Positions 1 through 11,780 of a stretch of 64,000 nucleotides of DNA are shown here, in pieces. Made by a program: the position numbers and the translations under genes. The notes beneath the pieces are model-generated. The model was not told where the DNA came from, made no database searches, and saw nothing but the letters and a program-made list of their open reading frames with translations. Origin of the DNA: Adiantum capillus-veneris (lineage: Eukaryota > Streptophyta > Polypodiopsida > Polypodiales > Pteridaceae); NCBI GenBank assembly GCA_014529385.2, contig CM043963.1:92705912-92769911 (forward strand), given 5' to 3'. Every line of letters begins with the position of its first letter. Position 1 is the stretch's first letter.

Positions 1-2462
1 TTGGAAGAGCTACAACAATTGTGGATTGGCATAGAAGTTGTGGATATGAGCCGACACACAGGTCGACGGAATGCTTTGAACAGAGACATTCTAATGTGGA
101 CCATGCATGACTATCCCGGACTAACAGAATACTCAGGTGATTTACACTTAAACTCAAACACTGTAAATCTTGGTTTTTCTCAAACTTATCTACTATCATG
201 TGTATACATGCAGGGCTTCAAACAAGCAGATACAGAGCATGTGTCACATGTGGACCTAGACTGAATGCACGTCGGGTGTCCTCATTGAAGAAGCAAATCT
301 ACGAAGGTCATCAAGCGTATCTTCCAAAGAATCATGTGTTACGCGACGGCTTTTTGGGAAGAGAGCCACCGAGGATGTTTGCACAAGCATGGTTAGAGCA
401 GAAGGAGATGTGTGATGACGGTTTGCCCCCAGGGATGAAGAGACTCTCTCTATGGTACGAGTTACCATATTGGCCCCGACTCATGATCAATCACTTGCTC
501 GATGCAATGCACATATTCAAGAATACGGGTAATCTGCTATGGGACCATCTACCGGCAAGAAAGATACTTTGGGAGCCAGGGTTGACCTAAGTAATGTGGA
601 TTGCATGGAGAAATATTGGCCGCAGAAAGCATCCGATGGATCGATAAAACTCCCTAAAGCACCGTGGATTTTCACAGAAGCCCAAGAACGCAAAGTAAAA
701 GAGACCATTCGATCTTTGCGGACCCCCACTGGCGTAATGCCCTCGCTCCGAACATGTTTTTCTAAAGAAGAAAAGCTTACCAGTTTGAAGTCACACGACT
801 TGCATAAAATGTGTCAGGTATGTTCATAATGGAATATATCATAGTGGGAATTGTGTAACAAATTCGTGTGTGGACTTTAATATCATTGCTGCACGTGTTT
901 TGCAATTTATTTTACCGGTGGCCATTGAGGGATGTTTGTCTCTTGACGTCCGTAACACAATCAACTTGCGAAGTTGGTGCAATGGATCTCACAAAAGGAG
1001 ATCAACGTAGACTCCATACCATTCGTCAAACTAAACACTGCGGAGGTTGTGTGCATGTTTGAGAAACACTTGTCCTACTACCATGCTAACCATTCAGGTG
1101 CATCTTCTTGTTCACATAGTTGATGAGGTGGAAATAGATGTCACAGTACATTCTAGATGGATGTTCTTTTTAGAACGTTTCATGAAAACTCTCAAGGGAT
1201 ATGTGCGTCAGAAGGCATGTCTAGAGGGTAGCATGGCAGAAGGTTGTCTGGTATCAGAGTCCCTAGTGTACATTGGAGAGTGGCTAGATGGATTTGATAA
1301 AGCCCGGGAGACGCTATGGCTAACCATAGATGATGAGCGCATATCTGGGATTGTCATGTGCAATCAAGGTGTTGAGAAGAAGATGATGGAAGATCTAGAG
1401 GCTAAAATCAACCAATTTTGCATGCTTCACAATCCAGTGATGCAAAAGTGGATTTCATAATATGAGGATGCAAATCAAGAGTGACAAAGGGCACGAATTG
1501 AGTGGAGACGGGGAAGACAACCACTGATGCACTATCCGACGGGTCTGGAGATCCTACCAACATTTATGAGCTTAAGATGGTTGCACAACCAATTGAAAAG
1601 CGCACAACAGTGCGATGAAGAAGTGATTGAGGAGGAGTGGGAGTACTCTTGGGGTTGCACGACCAAGGTAAGTTTGCAATGTACGACTAGTGACTTTCTA
1701 GATGTTTGCTGGTTGTAGTATAAGTCATACACAGTAGCATGGTGTAAAGGTCGACATTTTAGGGTGGAACGGATCGACTAAAAGCGTTTTACTCAAGATT
1801 GTAGAATCAAAGAAAAATTTGAACAGTCTAGTCGACGACGGTCCTCTGATGCAGATCCTGTGGTGGTGGAACTCACTTACTTCGGCACGCTACAAGAGAT
1901 TTTGAGGATCGATTATAGAGGATTTTTTATCGACTTGTTTGACGTACAATGGTTCAAAATAATCATGGAGGGTCACAACGATACTGTGTGTAGAGGAGAG
2001 TCTGGTTTTCTTGAGGTGGATTCAACTAAGAAATGGATTGACCTAAGAGACACTTAAGGTACTACCCGAGCATTGTGAACAAGTAAGTATGTAAATAGTT
2101 AACATCCAATTTTAGAAGTTATGTGCTTGGAAGCTCTCATGTAAGTTATGTGGCTATGGTAGGTGATATTTCATCCTACAAAATCTGCATCAAACTGGTG
2201 GTATGTCATAGATGTAGCCCCTCGTAGTGCACGGACGTATGAAGGCTACCATGTGCCAATCATAGTGGCATCAATGGAAGAGATCGGAGAAGATGCTCAG
2301 TCAGAAGCCGTTGAGGTGGTGCCAGCTGAGCATCAAGCTGCTACTCTCTATGGGGTGCATGCATAGGATCTACAAAATGAAACGGAGGACATCTGTTTAA
2401 ACGGAGAGCTCTATATAGATATAGGAAGTTATGATGAGCTTTGCAAGGATGAAAGAGAGACC
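1..2462 (+). mobile_element. CACTA (En/Spm) DNA transposon, decayed TNP2 transposase region
   Basis: The plus strand encodes a broken TNP2-type transposase that enters from the left edge. Successive blocks follow family order. First comes LQxLW...GI with an LMWTMHDYPGL block (about 1-136). Next is a CVTCGP cysteine pair with KQIYEGHQAYLP and LPYWPRLMINHLLDAMHIFKN (214-545). A DUF4218-like part follows (LPKAPW... LKSHDLHKM, then HLLVHIVDEVE, SRWMFFLERFMKTLKGYVR and EGSMAEG, about 590-1320). Last are a DUF4216-like part (YFGTLQEILRIDYRGFFIDLF, 1860-2057) and a tail reaching about 2462. The frame changes near 550 and again between 815 and 1090, and in-frame stops occur, for example at 2364. It cannot make a full transposase. 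No terminal inverted repeat was found inside the window, so the outer ends are unknown. Family assignment is confident from block order; activity is excluded. Confidence 0.85.
137..213 (+). other. Candidate intron in the CACTA transposase
   Basis: A 77-base AT-rich stretch begins GTGATT after ...TACTCAG and ends ...ATGCAG. Removing it joins the reading frame in phase, from YSG to GLQTSRYRACVTCGP, which restores the spacing between the DYPGL block and the cysteine pair expected of TNP2 proteins. Read straight through, the sequence leaves that frame. This is inference from splice-site sequence and protein order; there is no transcript evidence. Confidence 0.6.
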
Positions 2463-2479
2463 TCTTATTTATATATAAA

Positions 2480-2580
2480 CCCTTAAAAGAGGTTGTAGAC
2501 GAACGACGCACAGAGACCATTCTACAAGTGGTTATAGTGTCCCTCTATGCACCATTCGGCTACAACCCCCTTTAAGGGGT
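2480..2580. repeat. Micron-like palindromic MITE, copy 1
   Basis: A roughly 101-base unit starts CCCTTAAAAGAGG and ends CCCCCTTTAAGGGG. Its two halves are imperfect reverse complements for about 40 bases each, around a loop near 2518-2540. It is bordered by TATATA-type sequence on both sides. It has no coding capacity. A second copy lies 246 bases downstream. Small size, a complete hairpin and a TA-repeat setting resemble the rice Micron MITEs; the family name is an analogy and homology is not established. Confidence 0.6.
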
Positions 2581-2603
2581 TTCTATATATTCAAAGAACA
2601 TAT

Positions 2604-2606
2604 ACA

Positions 2607-2639
<33 letters not shown>

Positions 2640-2700
2640 TCATGCTCAAGCTCATGTGCAAGTGAGCGCTAGTCCAAGTGAGCACTACCACTCACTTGAG

Positions 2701-2732
<32 letters not shown>

Positions 2733-2946
2733 CAAGAATATATATATTTGTGTGTGTGTTTTGTGTGTACATATATGTATAATTAAATGTATATATATGT
2801 TCTTTATATATATATATATATATATCCCTTAAAGGGGGTTTTAGCCGAACAACACGCAGAGGCCATTCTACAAGAAGTTACAGTGCCCATCTGTGCGTCA
2901 TTCGGCTACAACCCCCTTGAAGGGGTTTATATATATATAAAGAATA

Positions 2947-2984
<38 letters not shown>
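2604..2984. repeat. Microsatellite cluster around the MITE pair
   Basis: The stretch contains an interrupted (CA)n at 2604-2639, (GA)n at 2704-2732, short GT and TA tracts at 2750-2825, and (GT)n at 2951-2984. CA on the left and GT on the right, with AGAACATATA near 2596 and TATATGTTCTT near 2797, give the block a rough inverted symmetry around its centre. The second MITE copy lies inside this span. No coding potential. Confidence 0.85.
2826..2927. repeat. Micron-like palindromic MITE, copy 2
   Basis: A 102-base unit starts CCCTTAAAGGGGG and ends CCCCCTTGAAGGGG. Its arms are imperfect reverse complements of about 40 bases, and it is clearly homologous to the copy at 2480-2580. It sits directly between (TA)n on the left (from about 2805) and TATATATATA on the right. 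Because the unit is palindromic its orientation cannot be decided. Confidence 0.6.
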
Positions 2985-2985
<1 letters not shown>

Positions 2986-2989
2986 CCAT

Positions 2990-4874
2990 TAACAATATAG
3001 CATAAACACCAAAGAATCCTTGCAAATTACAGAAGACACTAGAAACTATGTTGATGAAAAGGTGGTATGATTTCCATTCATAGTACAATAGATTTTATAC
3101 ACAAGTACAAGGGAATTAAGAGCATGAAGATATATAAGTCCGTCATCTTCAAGCCAAGGAACTTTGAAAACCATAGTTGAGAAGGTAACCCTCACTTGCA
3201 CCCATGGAAACAACACAACTTTCAATTAGCATTGGCACCATATACTGGTGATGTATGGGTGTTCCACATGTTATAGATGTCACCCAACTAAAATGCTTTC
3301 AAAGATAAAATAATAAGAAATGTGAAGCTACTCATAGATTAAGAGACGGTTTCATTTACAAGGGGGGGAAAAACATTTGGAGCCCCTTTAGCTTTTCAAG
3401 CTCTCATGAGATAAGGCTGGAGACGAGTTTTATGAGGCAATTTAGCCTTGAAGTGGGCCACATATACCTGTTTCTTGACTTTACAAGGTTTGGCATTAAT
3501 TGCCGCTATTTTTCAGGGTCAGTGATAGTGCTCATACGTGCAGTTAATCTATACTTTGGAGTCACATGTAACATAAAATGGTGTTAGTAAGTAAGTCCTA
3601 CACCTCCCTAGACGGAGTCGAAACCACATGTAAGGTAGTAAGTATGAGTGCTACTCCCCTAAAACATACAACATATAGATGGGATATTCCATAGCTCCAC
3701 ATTTGTTCAAAAAGCTAGGAAAATGAGTTGCCATGGCCCATAACTTTGATGCAATAAGCAGCCATTTACAGCCTCATGAGTAGCCCATTTACAACCGTAT
3801 CTACCACAACATTTCATAACCATTATCTTAACCATAATCGACCACAATCAGGCATAACCCTATTCACAACCGTTAATAACCATATTTGGCCATGTTGAGC
3901 AATTTTACAAAGGATCAATATACATAACACTAAATTGGCTTAGATCGTATCTAAGCAAGAATGGAAAGCTCGGTAGCAATTCCAAAAACACACATCAAAT
4001 AACCACTGTGGCCAATCAATATCCACAACACTAAAACTGTATAGACCAAATCCAAGCGGTGATGGTAAGCTTAATAACAACTCAAAGGCACAACATCAAT
4101 ATCATACTAGCCATGCCAGCCATAACATAGTATACTAGGCCGTATCTTTAAACCCCACAAAAAGGTCAACCCTATCATATAGGGCCATTCACCGAGAGAT
4201 TCTGACATTACATTTTAGCTAAAACAGTGATTCAAGGCAACATTTAACCAGAGTTTGCAAGAGGATACCACCTTTTAAAGTTATTCTTAAAACATGCCTA
4301 TGAAAAAGCCCGTAGATATGCATTGCCAGGTATCCCTACCCTCAAAAGGAATTTCAAAACCAAAGCCGCAGAAAAAAGGATGCACATATATATGCTAATG
4401 ATAAGTTAATCATAAAGTGAAAGCCTTTCTTAAACCTATAAGGTGAAAAAGACCAGTGTCATAAATGTCATAGTAGAAGTTTCCATTCATGTATATTTTG
4501 GCATATGCATGAAGAATGTAACCATAACAACAAGTGAATTATATCACATCCAAACATTTCGGGCATATTAATTCCATAGGTCACTTGAGATTGAGTCGGA
4601 GAAGCCATCTCCACAATAGCCTGCTTATCCTTGCCTTTTGCCATAGAGCCGACAACTTTAACACTACACCTCTTGCGGGTAACACCCTCACAATCTCAAT
4701 GTACAGACAACAACTCTCAAGTACACACATACATCACAGAAGCATACAATACCAATGCTAAGTGAGCCTGGAGCTCATCTTTTATAGCATTTTGGAGCTA
4801 GTGGCCACATTCCCCCAGTGTAGTATGGCGGGCCCATCATCAAGAGGTAGAGGTATAGAACAACGTCGCCTAGT

Positions 4875-4905
<31 letters not shown>

Positions 4906-5282
4906 GAGCACTTAGAGGGTGCTGTAGCGTAGACCCTTCAAGAGGGAGCCACCGTGAAGTTCAGTAGAAGATGACAGAGCTAGGAAACCCGCCAAATGAT
5001 CATTACCCTTTTTGACTACAAGGGTTAGGTACCATCTTTTAGTGAATTCAAGCCATTATCACCGAAGGTTTTCAAACCTAACCAATTATACCAAGGATAT
5101 AGCAAGGCAATGCGTCCACCCCACTTAGCCCAATTAACAACCAAGGGTTAGATACCATTAAGGTACCACCTACTAAAAAAAAAAATTACCTAGTGAATTC
5201 AAGCCGGTTATACACCAAGGGCACCCCCGGCCAGTAGTCCCATCAAATTCTACCAAGGAGATAGCAACATGCGAGAACTAGC

Positions 5283-5317
<35 letters not shown>

Positions 5318-5420
5318 AATCTAAATATGCATATAGATATATATTGATACATAGATATGTAAATGTATGTACATATACTTCTATATATATCTATATGTAT
5401 ATTTGAATTGTACATATATA

Positions 5421-5475
<55 letters not shown>

Positions 5476-5570
5476 AGTATATATATGAGATAGAGAGGGG
5501 GATAGAGAGTGAGAGAGAGAGAAAGAAGGGAGAAAGCTTCTCTTGAAGCTCTCTCCACGAGGGGGACTTT
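2990..5570. other. AT-rich non-coding region with microsatellites
   Basis: No gene or recognisable transposon protein is seen on either strand; open frames are short and low in complexity. Contents that can be named are (CA)n at about 4874-4905, (TG)n at 5285-5314, and a compound (TG)n-(TA)n-(GA)n at about 5419-5525. Short motifs such as ACCAAGGGTTAG recur loosely near 5020-5220, without a clear period. It may be diverged LTR or intergenic DNA; I cannot assign it. Confidence 0.5.
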
Positions 5571-5572
5571 CT

Positions 5573-5685
5573 GATGGAGCTTTTGAGGAAGCATTCTAGG
5601 AAGCTTTTTTTACTTTTTGCTCATGCAGATAATTTTTTTTAAAAAAAAAGTCCCTAAAAAGCTTCCTCAAAAAGCTCTCTCCATT
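5573..5685. repeat. Imperfect foldback (inverted repeat)
   Basis: The left arm at about 5573-5608 reads ATGGAGCTTTTGAGGAAGC followed by AGGAAGCTTTTTTT. The right arm at about 5641-5685 contains its approximate reverse complement (AAAGCTTCCTCAAAAAGCTC, then CTCCAT). The spacer includes a T-tract meeting an A-tract at 5633-5649. It could be a small foldback MITE. Other copies were not found in this window. Confidence 0.45.
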
Positions 5686-6093
5686 GCCATCCCCTAGATG
5701 AGGATCATGCACATTTAACCACTTGAACTCGGTTTTTTAGTGCATTGATGTGTATGCATATGCCTAAAGTTTGTGTCCTCTTTGCAAACATCAAGCTTTC
5801 TCCTATGGATATCTTTGTATTGGAAATTAGTGGCCAATCGGCCCTTATTATGATGTGTATCCATAAGATGTGTATAATGTAGAACTTATGGAATGTTTTA
5901 TTTGCAAAAAGGGTGATCAATGTATGTAGGTATAGAGATTTTGATTATTATTATAGTTATTAGGTGCTACTGATTACAACTCTACAACAAAGCATCCTTT
6001 GTACGGCAATGGTATGCCACTAATTGTTTTGTATGTTTCCTAAGAATTTTGACATTTTTGCATGGAGACATGAACAGGTCAATCATGAATAAA

Positions 6094-6395
6094 ATGTTTT
6101 TGTGTTTGAAGGTTCATTGGCATTGTAGTTGGGGTTATTTATTTTCAAAAAAGGCATCAAAATCTCAAATCTAAGTGTTCTCGTCCATTTTAACGTATTG
6201 CATATCTGTGGAATTTCTACTTTCATAAATTATAGACATTTTACATGTTTTTGTGTTTGAAGGTTCATTGGTATTGTAGTTGGGGTTATTTATTTTCAAA
6301 AAAGGCATCAAAATCTCAAATCTAAGTGTTCTCTTGCATTTTAACGTATTGCATATCTGTGGAATTTCTACTTTCATAAATTATAGACATTTTAT
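6094..6395. repeat. Tandem duplication, 2 x 151 bp
   Basis: Two head-to-tail copies occupy 6094-6244 and 6245-6395. Each begins ATGTTTTTGTGTTTGAAGG. They differ at only a few positions, for example TTGGCATTG versus TTGGTATTG. A short third start (ATGTTTTT) at 6396 shows where the register ends. No coding function is evident. Confidence 0.9.
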
Positions 6396-6399
6396 ATGT

Positions 6400-7465
6400 T
6401 TTTCATCTCATTATGTGAGAATGTTGAAAGTCTGTGTCTTACATATCAATAAATGAGTAGATTTGTGCGGCTCTTTATGCATGTCTATGAGTGATTGAGA
6501 GCTAATGTTTTGCTACAAATTTAAGACTTTTAGTGGTATTAATAGTGCACTTTTTTGGTTTGCACCAACACATGGGTCGCATACTAGAGCTGTTATGTTG
6601 ATTTAATTCTCTATGCACTTTCATTGTCATGCAAAGCTGATGTTGGTGTTTCTTGGACGGGGTGGAATGTTCTATTTATAGATGCCATGTCTTAGAAGGC
6701 ATTGGACATTGTCTATGTTTAGTTGAATGCTTAATCATCCACCACGTCACATCTATGGTAATTAGATCTAATTATATCCTTTGTAAAATTTTCAACTTGA
6801 TGTTTGAACTAACAAATTTCTCATGTAGATCCACGTGGTTGGAGAGGCACACTCATTGTGCATGATGTAGTACACATTATTGAAAGCTTTGAAGTTGTTA
6901 GGTAAGGAATATCAATGAAGCACATTTTGTTTTTTGTTTTGTTATTGAACTTATCATTCTTAACTTGTTGGCTTGCATGAATCACTATTATTGTGATAAC
7001 ATTTTAATGGAAGTGCATGAGTTTTTTGGAGGACCCCAAGGATACTTCCACATCCATGTGGCATTGAACCGTAATGCAGGTTCAACTCGCATACAGGTTT
7101 TTGAGCTTGGGAATCACTTGCCTACCAATGCAGTATACTCTTATAAGGATAGGCATGAGAATTGGAGGATTGTATTGTACACCTTGCACAATGGACGTCA
7201 TCATTTTGGTAGGAGTGTTTGTTGCATGGGCCCATGGATTTTGCGGGTGCCGAATGCAACATCTTGTAGATTGTCATTTTGAAGTCATAAATTTTTGTTA
7301 GTTAAGATTTAGTAGCTTCCACAAAACTTTTTTTTTAAGAGACCAATTGCAAGTTATGCTTAAAGAGACTACTATAGTAATGGGAGTTAATTGTTGTTTT
7401 TCTTTTAATCTCCCTCTTCATGTCTCTCTCTCTCTTGCCATAAAATTGAAAGCCTTGTTCTACTC

Positions 7466-7508
<43 letters not shown>

Positions 7509-8940
7509 CTTCCTTCCTTCCTTCCTGCCTCCACTACGTGTAATCTTTTTAGTTTATACTATAGTTGTTACGTTGATTCACTTGTCTATGCATTTGATGT
7601 GATTTAGAGCAATACAATAAAGGATGCAAAACCTTATTGCAAATAATGAAGCATTTAAGATATGGTTATCACTACCTTGAATTGGATCATGAAAAATACT
7701 TGCACATGTTGTCACCTTAAAGAGGAGGGGGAGGGGTACCCAAAATTGAACCATACTCCTTGGCCACAAAAACGCGCAGGTCACATGCTAGTTGTACATA
7801 GTTGTTTGCTGGGTCATTTGACCCTGTACATTTCCTTTTGGAAATCAATATGATTACACATTATACGAAAAAATGGCAATGTCTTGTTTTAAATAAAATT
7901 AAGCCTTAAGTCTTGCAGGTCTCTAGAAGGCTAAAGAGGAGGGCTAAGCATTACTCAAAACATTGGCGTACTTTGTAGGTCAGCTTCATTACAGAAATGT
8001 CATCTTGTCTTGCTAATGGTGCCATATCCTAGTTTGCAAGATGGGTTTAGGCATAGCTACACATTTGGTCTTAGCATGTAGTTTCTTATACAATTCAGAT
8101 TACAATTCTGCCCATAGGAGTATGAGAGTCTAAACACCAAGGCTCCCGCTTTCCTCCATCTCACAACAGTCTTACAATGCACACTAAGGAAATTTAAAGC
8201 GCGAACAAATCAACACCCTTAACTCCCATTCGCACACATATGAGCAAGTATATTACCAAAGTAACAGGGAATGCCCCTTTTTGCCGTCGGAATGTCTGAA
8301 CACGTTCCAATAGAGGGAAAACTGCAAAAATCACTAGAAACAGATTGCCATTGTGGGACTATTATTGGAACATGGCATTCTAGAACATCTGAAACGGCGC
8401 CCGCTACAATGGCTAGTCATCCCATCGGTCAACACAGTAAAAAACAATCTTTTTTTAGTATTATTTTTTGTCCTAAAATGAGTGCTAGCAGTCATGTTTC
8501 CCTCGAGCCCTCCACTCCCACCTCCAAGATGATTCCATGGGGGACCTCTTTTAGGCCCCTATCACACATGACCAACCGACATTGCAAAAAAAAAGCTTGC
8601 TTGGCTGCTTGCTTTGTCACACTATGACCGAACATAGAGATTTCACCTCAATCTTTAGCAAAACAATGTGCGCCGTTTGGACAGGTTGCAATGCAGCAAG
8701 CGAGAGGTGCAGAGAAAATCCAACATAATGCATTCCTGCCTTTGCTTTTCTTTCTATCCGCAATCTACCAAGGATGGGCAAGGGGTCTAGGTCGCCTCAC
8801 TCTGCCCAAAGCCAGACACATCAGTAAGCCAATCAGCTTTTGTCGTGTCACACACACTCACGTTCGGGCAGATGTGTGTGACACATGCCTTAATCTCCCA
8901 CTTGAGTCTTGAGTCTTGAGGCTTTGTAGCCTTGAACCTT
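6400..8940. other. Non-coding region with one unrecognised short frame
   Basis: There is no confident gene. A 105-codon plus-strand frame at 6965-7282 (begins MLACMNHYYCDN, contains EVHEFFGGPQGYFHIHV and YKDRHENWRIVLYTLHNG) has balanced composition, but I recognise no family and see no neighbouring exons. A 118-codon frame at 8271-8627 is serine/threonine-rich and looks accidental. A (TC)n tract lies at 7467-7506, followed by CCTT repeats. The rest is AT-rich and unassigned. Confidence 0.4.
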
Positions 8941-8944
8941 GAAG

Positions 8945-9048
<104 letters not shown>

Positions 9049-9313
9049 GACACTTTAGAGGATATGCTTAGAGAGCTGTATGTAGGAAATTTGGGGCTTG
9101 ACAGACATTCATAGGACAGAGAGAAGATAGAGTATGGGAGACATCTCGTGGAGATAGCAGCTACACATGGTCTGGCCATACTTAATGGCCTACAACATTT
9201 TCCTAGAGCGACCGGTTTCACATGCTTTCCACACAAGCATGGGTCCAGCACAATGGACTATTTCATGGCCCAATTGAGTTTCATCTCCTGCATTAAGGAT
9301 TTCACAGTAGGAC
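9049..9313 (+). mobile_element. LINE fragment: C-terminal part of an endonuclease
   Basis: The plus strand encodes YDTLEDMLREL, then EYGRHLVEIAATHGLAILNG, then FTCFPHKHGSSTMDYFMAQ and IKDFTVG. This is the end of an apurinic-like LINE endonuclease (EEP fold), whose family signature near the end is H-G-x-S-x-(I/M)-D-Y. The LINE at 12.3-17.5 kb has the homologous block (EYGRYLIVMGIAHGLAILNG). Its left end is a microsatellite, and its right end is cut by the gypsy LTR that starts at 9314. One stop falls inside (after LDRHS). It is a dead scrap of the same LINE family. Confidence 0.8.
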
Positions 9314-10780
9314 TGTCACAAACAAGAGCACACACAAATAATCAACAAGCTAAAAATAAATAAAAAATCAACCAAAAGAGTTGAGAGATAAGATCAACAT
9401 AGTATTCGGGACCAGAAGACGGTCTGGTCCCTCCCTGTTAAAGAGAATCTTTATTAGGGAGAACCTTTTTCCAAGCACAAGAATCGGAGTGACCCCTTCG
9501 TTCTAGTTCTTCCAACTCGAAGGTCAATTTCCTTCCCATGCCAGAATTTTCCAAGAGACTAGCTCTCAATTCTGTTTTTGTATGTGCCCAGAGCGTGAAG
9601 CTCTACAAACTATTCCCGATTCCGCTCCCAGAATCTTTGAGCATAGGCCGAGGCCTTGTTGCTCCTCTCCACGATGCAGTACATACAAAAGCACAATGTA
9701 ATGCACAGATGAAATGAATGATGGTGTATGGTTCAAGGTGAGTGATTAGTGGTACTCAAGGTTCCTTTTTACTTAGTGAAAAGGAGAGCCTTTCATGTTT
9801 TAGTGAGAGAATGTGCAATGACCAAACCAAGAGAGAGTGGAATGCAAAATGTGAGTGAGAGTGCAAGAGAGTGCTAGAAAGAGAGAGAAGAGAGACGACA
9901 CCAGATGGGTCCCAAACCCCCCTCCAAGGGCCCCCCTCTCTATTGCTACAAAGGTATTTGCTTTAGATTGCACAAAGGTTTGGTACAATGCTTCTAGAAA
10001 ATGTGGTACTTGACGATGATGATGTCGACGATGAAGGTGATGAAGATTGATGACTAAAAATGAAAAATGCTAGGGTTGAAGCTGGCTGAAATTTGAGCAT
10101 TGTCCTAGGGCTGAAATATGCACTACTAGTGACGATGACGGCGAGGGTGACGGCAAGGCTGTGTTGAAAACTGATGGGCTGAAAATTGAAATCAAGGGCT
10201 AACTTCTAAAAACGCTGACTGAACTTATAGCACTAGGAGAAATCCAGCGAGGGAAATTGTTGCGGACGGTGTGGTACCGCAAGGATGGGGTTGAATTGCT
10301 GGCGAAATGGCCAAGGCTGAAAACAACGTTCTTGAAACTCCAAAATGCTGATCTTGTTGAAAAATGTTGATGCTTGTTGCTTGAGAAAACAATGGGAGGG
10401 CCTACTGCACTTGACTTGCACTGTGCTCTCCTTCTTGCCTTCTACCTTTCTCATGCGCCAAGACCTTTGTTTTGTACTTGCCAATTATTGGGTCGAGTAG
10501 CCTCCAACCATCCCCCACGACTTATTTAATCAAAAAGTTACTTAAAAAATGACTTCATTTAAGAGGTGGTTCATATGCCTTGTAACTTTGAGTTCATGTG
10601 GAGGTAAAACATGCTCATGCTAGGTGTGCAATCAGAGGGTATGCAACTACTCTAAGTGCATGGACATGCACGACCCGTGTACATGCTCACAAGGTTTCCA
10701 AAACACTTCCTAGGCTTCCTAAACCCTAGAAGTAGGAACAAATTGTCCACATGCACATAGGGTTAGATGTGCACGTGACA
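9314..10780 (-). repeat. 3' LTR of the gypsy remnant
   Basis: The ends are TGTCAC and GTGACA, a perfect 6-base inverted pair, and a polypurine tract abuts the inner end at 10781-10794. The LTR holds purine/pyrimidine-skewed non-coding sequence and GAT/GAC-rich stretches near 10010-10150. It shows no similarity that I can see to the LTR family at 17.8-22.8 and 38.6-51.9 kb. Confidence 0.7.
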
Positions 10781-11780
10781 TCCCCCCTTTTCAAGGTGAG
10801 GTATTGGTATAGAGCTACATGGCTTCTTTGTACTCTACCAACAACTTAGGGTAATCTGTGAAGAATGCTTCATCAATCCACACTACCTTGTGGGTTCCTC
10901 GATCTTTGAACTTCAAAAGCTATTGCCGTGATTGCCTCTTTGATGCATGCGAAATAGATGCGACAAAATTTGCTTCGGTTCCATGACTTTTTCTTCATCA
11001 ATAATCTCGGGTTCTTCTTCTTCTGAAATGTCTTTTGGTGGGTCTCCCTTAAACAACTTCAACCAAGAAACATGGAAAATGTTGTGCATTAACCATGAGT
11101 TAGGAAACTACAATTTTATAGAAACCTCATTTATCTTTTTAATGACTGGAAAAGGACCATACATACGAAAAGACAACTTTGAACACTTCTTTCCTACTTG
11201 CTTGAGACATTGCTTCATGATCCTAAGATAGACCCAATCCCCTTCCTTGATAGTAACGTCCTGACAATGCTTGTTAGTCCGATGAGAATAAGACTCCTAA
11301 GCCTTGCTTAGTCGCAGCTTCACACTCTCGGTAATCTCATCCAAAGATTGGCTCTCAGCATTGGCATCAGGCAACTGACTGACCGATCGAGTCAACAAAG
11401 ATTGAAGCGGATGGCCAAATGCTGCCTCATACAAAGTTCTACCAATGGCACTGGAATATGAGTCATTCAAAATTGCTTGCACTATACTACTCCCAATGAG
11501 ACTACTGATCATGCACATAAGACTTCAAAACAGCAAAAGAAAACTGATTGTAGATCTTAGTTTGACCATCAGACTGTGGGTGAAATGCGGAATGAAAAGT
11601 TCAACTTGGTACCAAACTTTTCAAAAATTTCTCTCCAAAATTTCCACGTGAACTTGACATCCCTATCTGACACAACCAACTTTGGCAAACCATAAAGGGG
11701 ATACCAATGCTTAATGAACAAGCCTACTACATCTTGTGCTATCACTATGTCTCATCGAACAAGAAATCAATGCAATGAAA
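9314..11780 (-). mobile_element. Ty3/gypsy remnant: 3' LTR, polypurine tract and integrase C-terminus
   Basis: A minus-strand fossil. The LTR spans 9314-10780 (1,467 bp) with terminal TGTCAC...GTGACA. It is preceded on the minus strand by a purine run, AAAAGGGGGGA. Upstream on the minus strand the coding remnant holds integrase C-terminal blocks (DSYSSAIGRT, EAAFGHPLQSL, SLDEITESVKLRLSKA at 11297-11518) and a C-terminal region reaching about 10.8 kb. The element is broken at several places, and the rest of its pol, gag and 5' LTR are not present next to it. It was inserted into LINE sequence at 9313; the flanking five bases on the left are AGGAC, and the partner flank was not found. Decay suggests an old insertion. 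Confidence 0.75.

Noticed and set aside
8271-8627. 118-codon serine/threonine-rich frame
   Set aside because: Compositionally biased, no motif, no neighbouring exons, and located between repeats.
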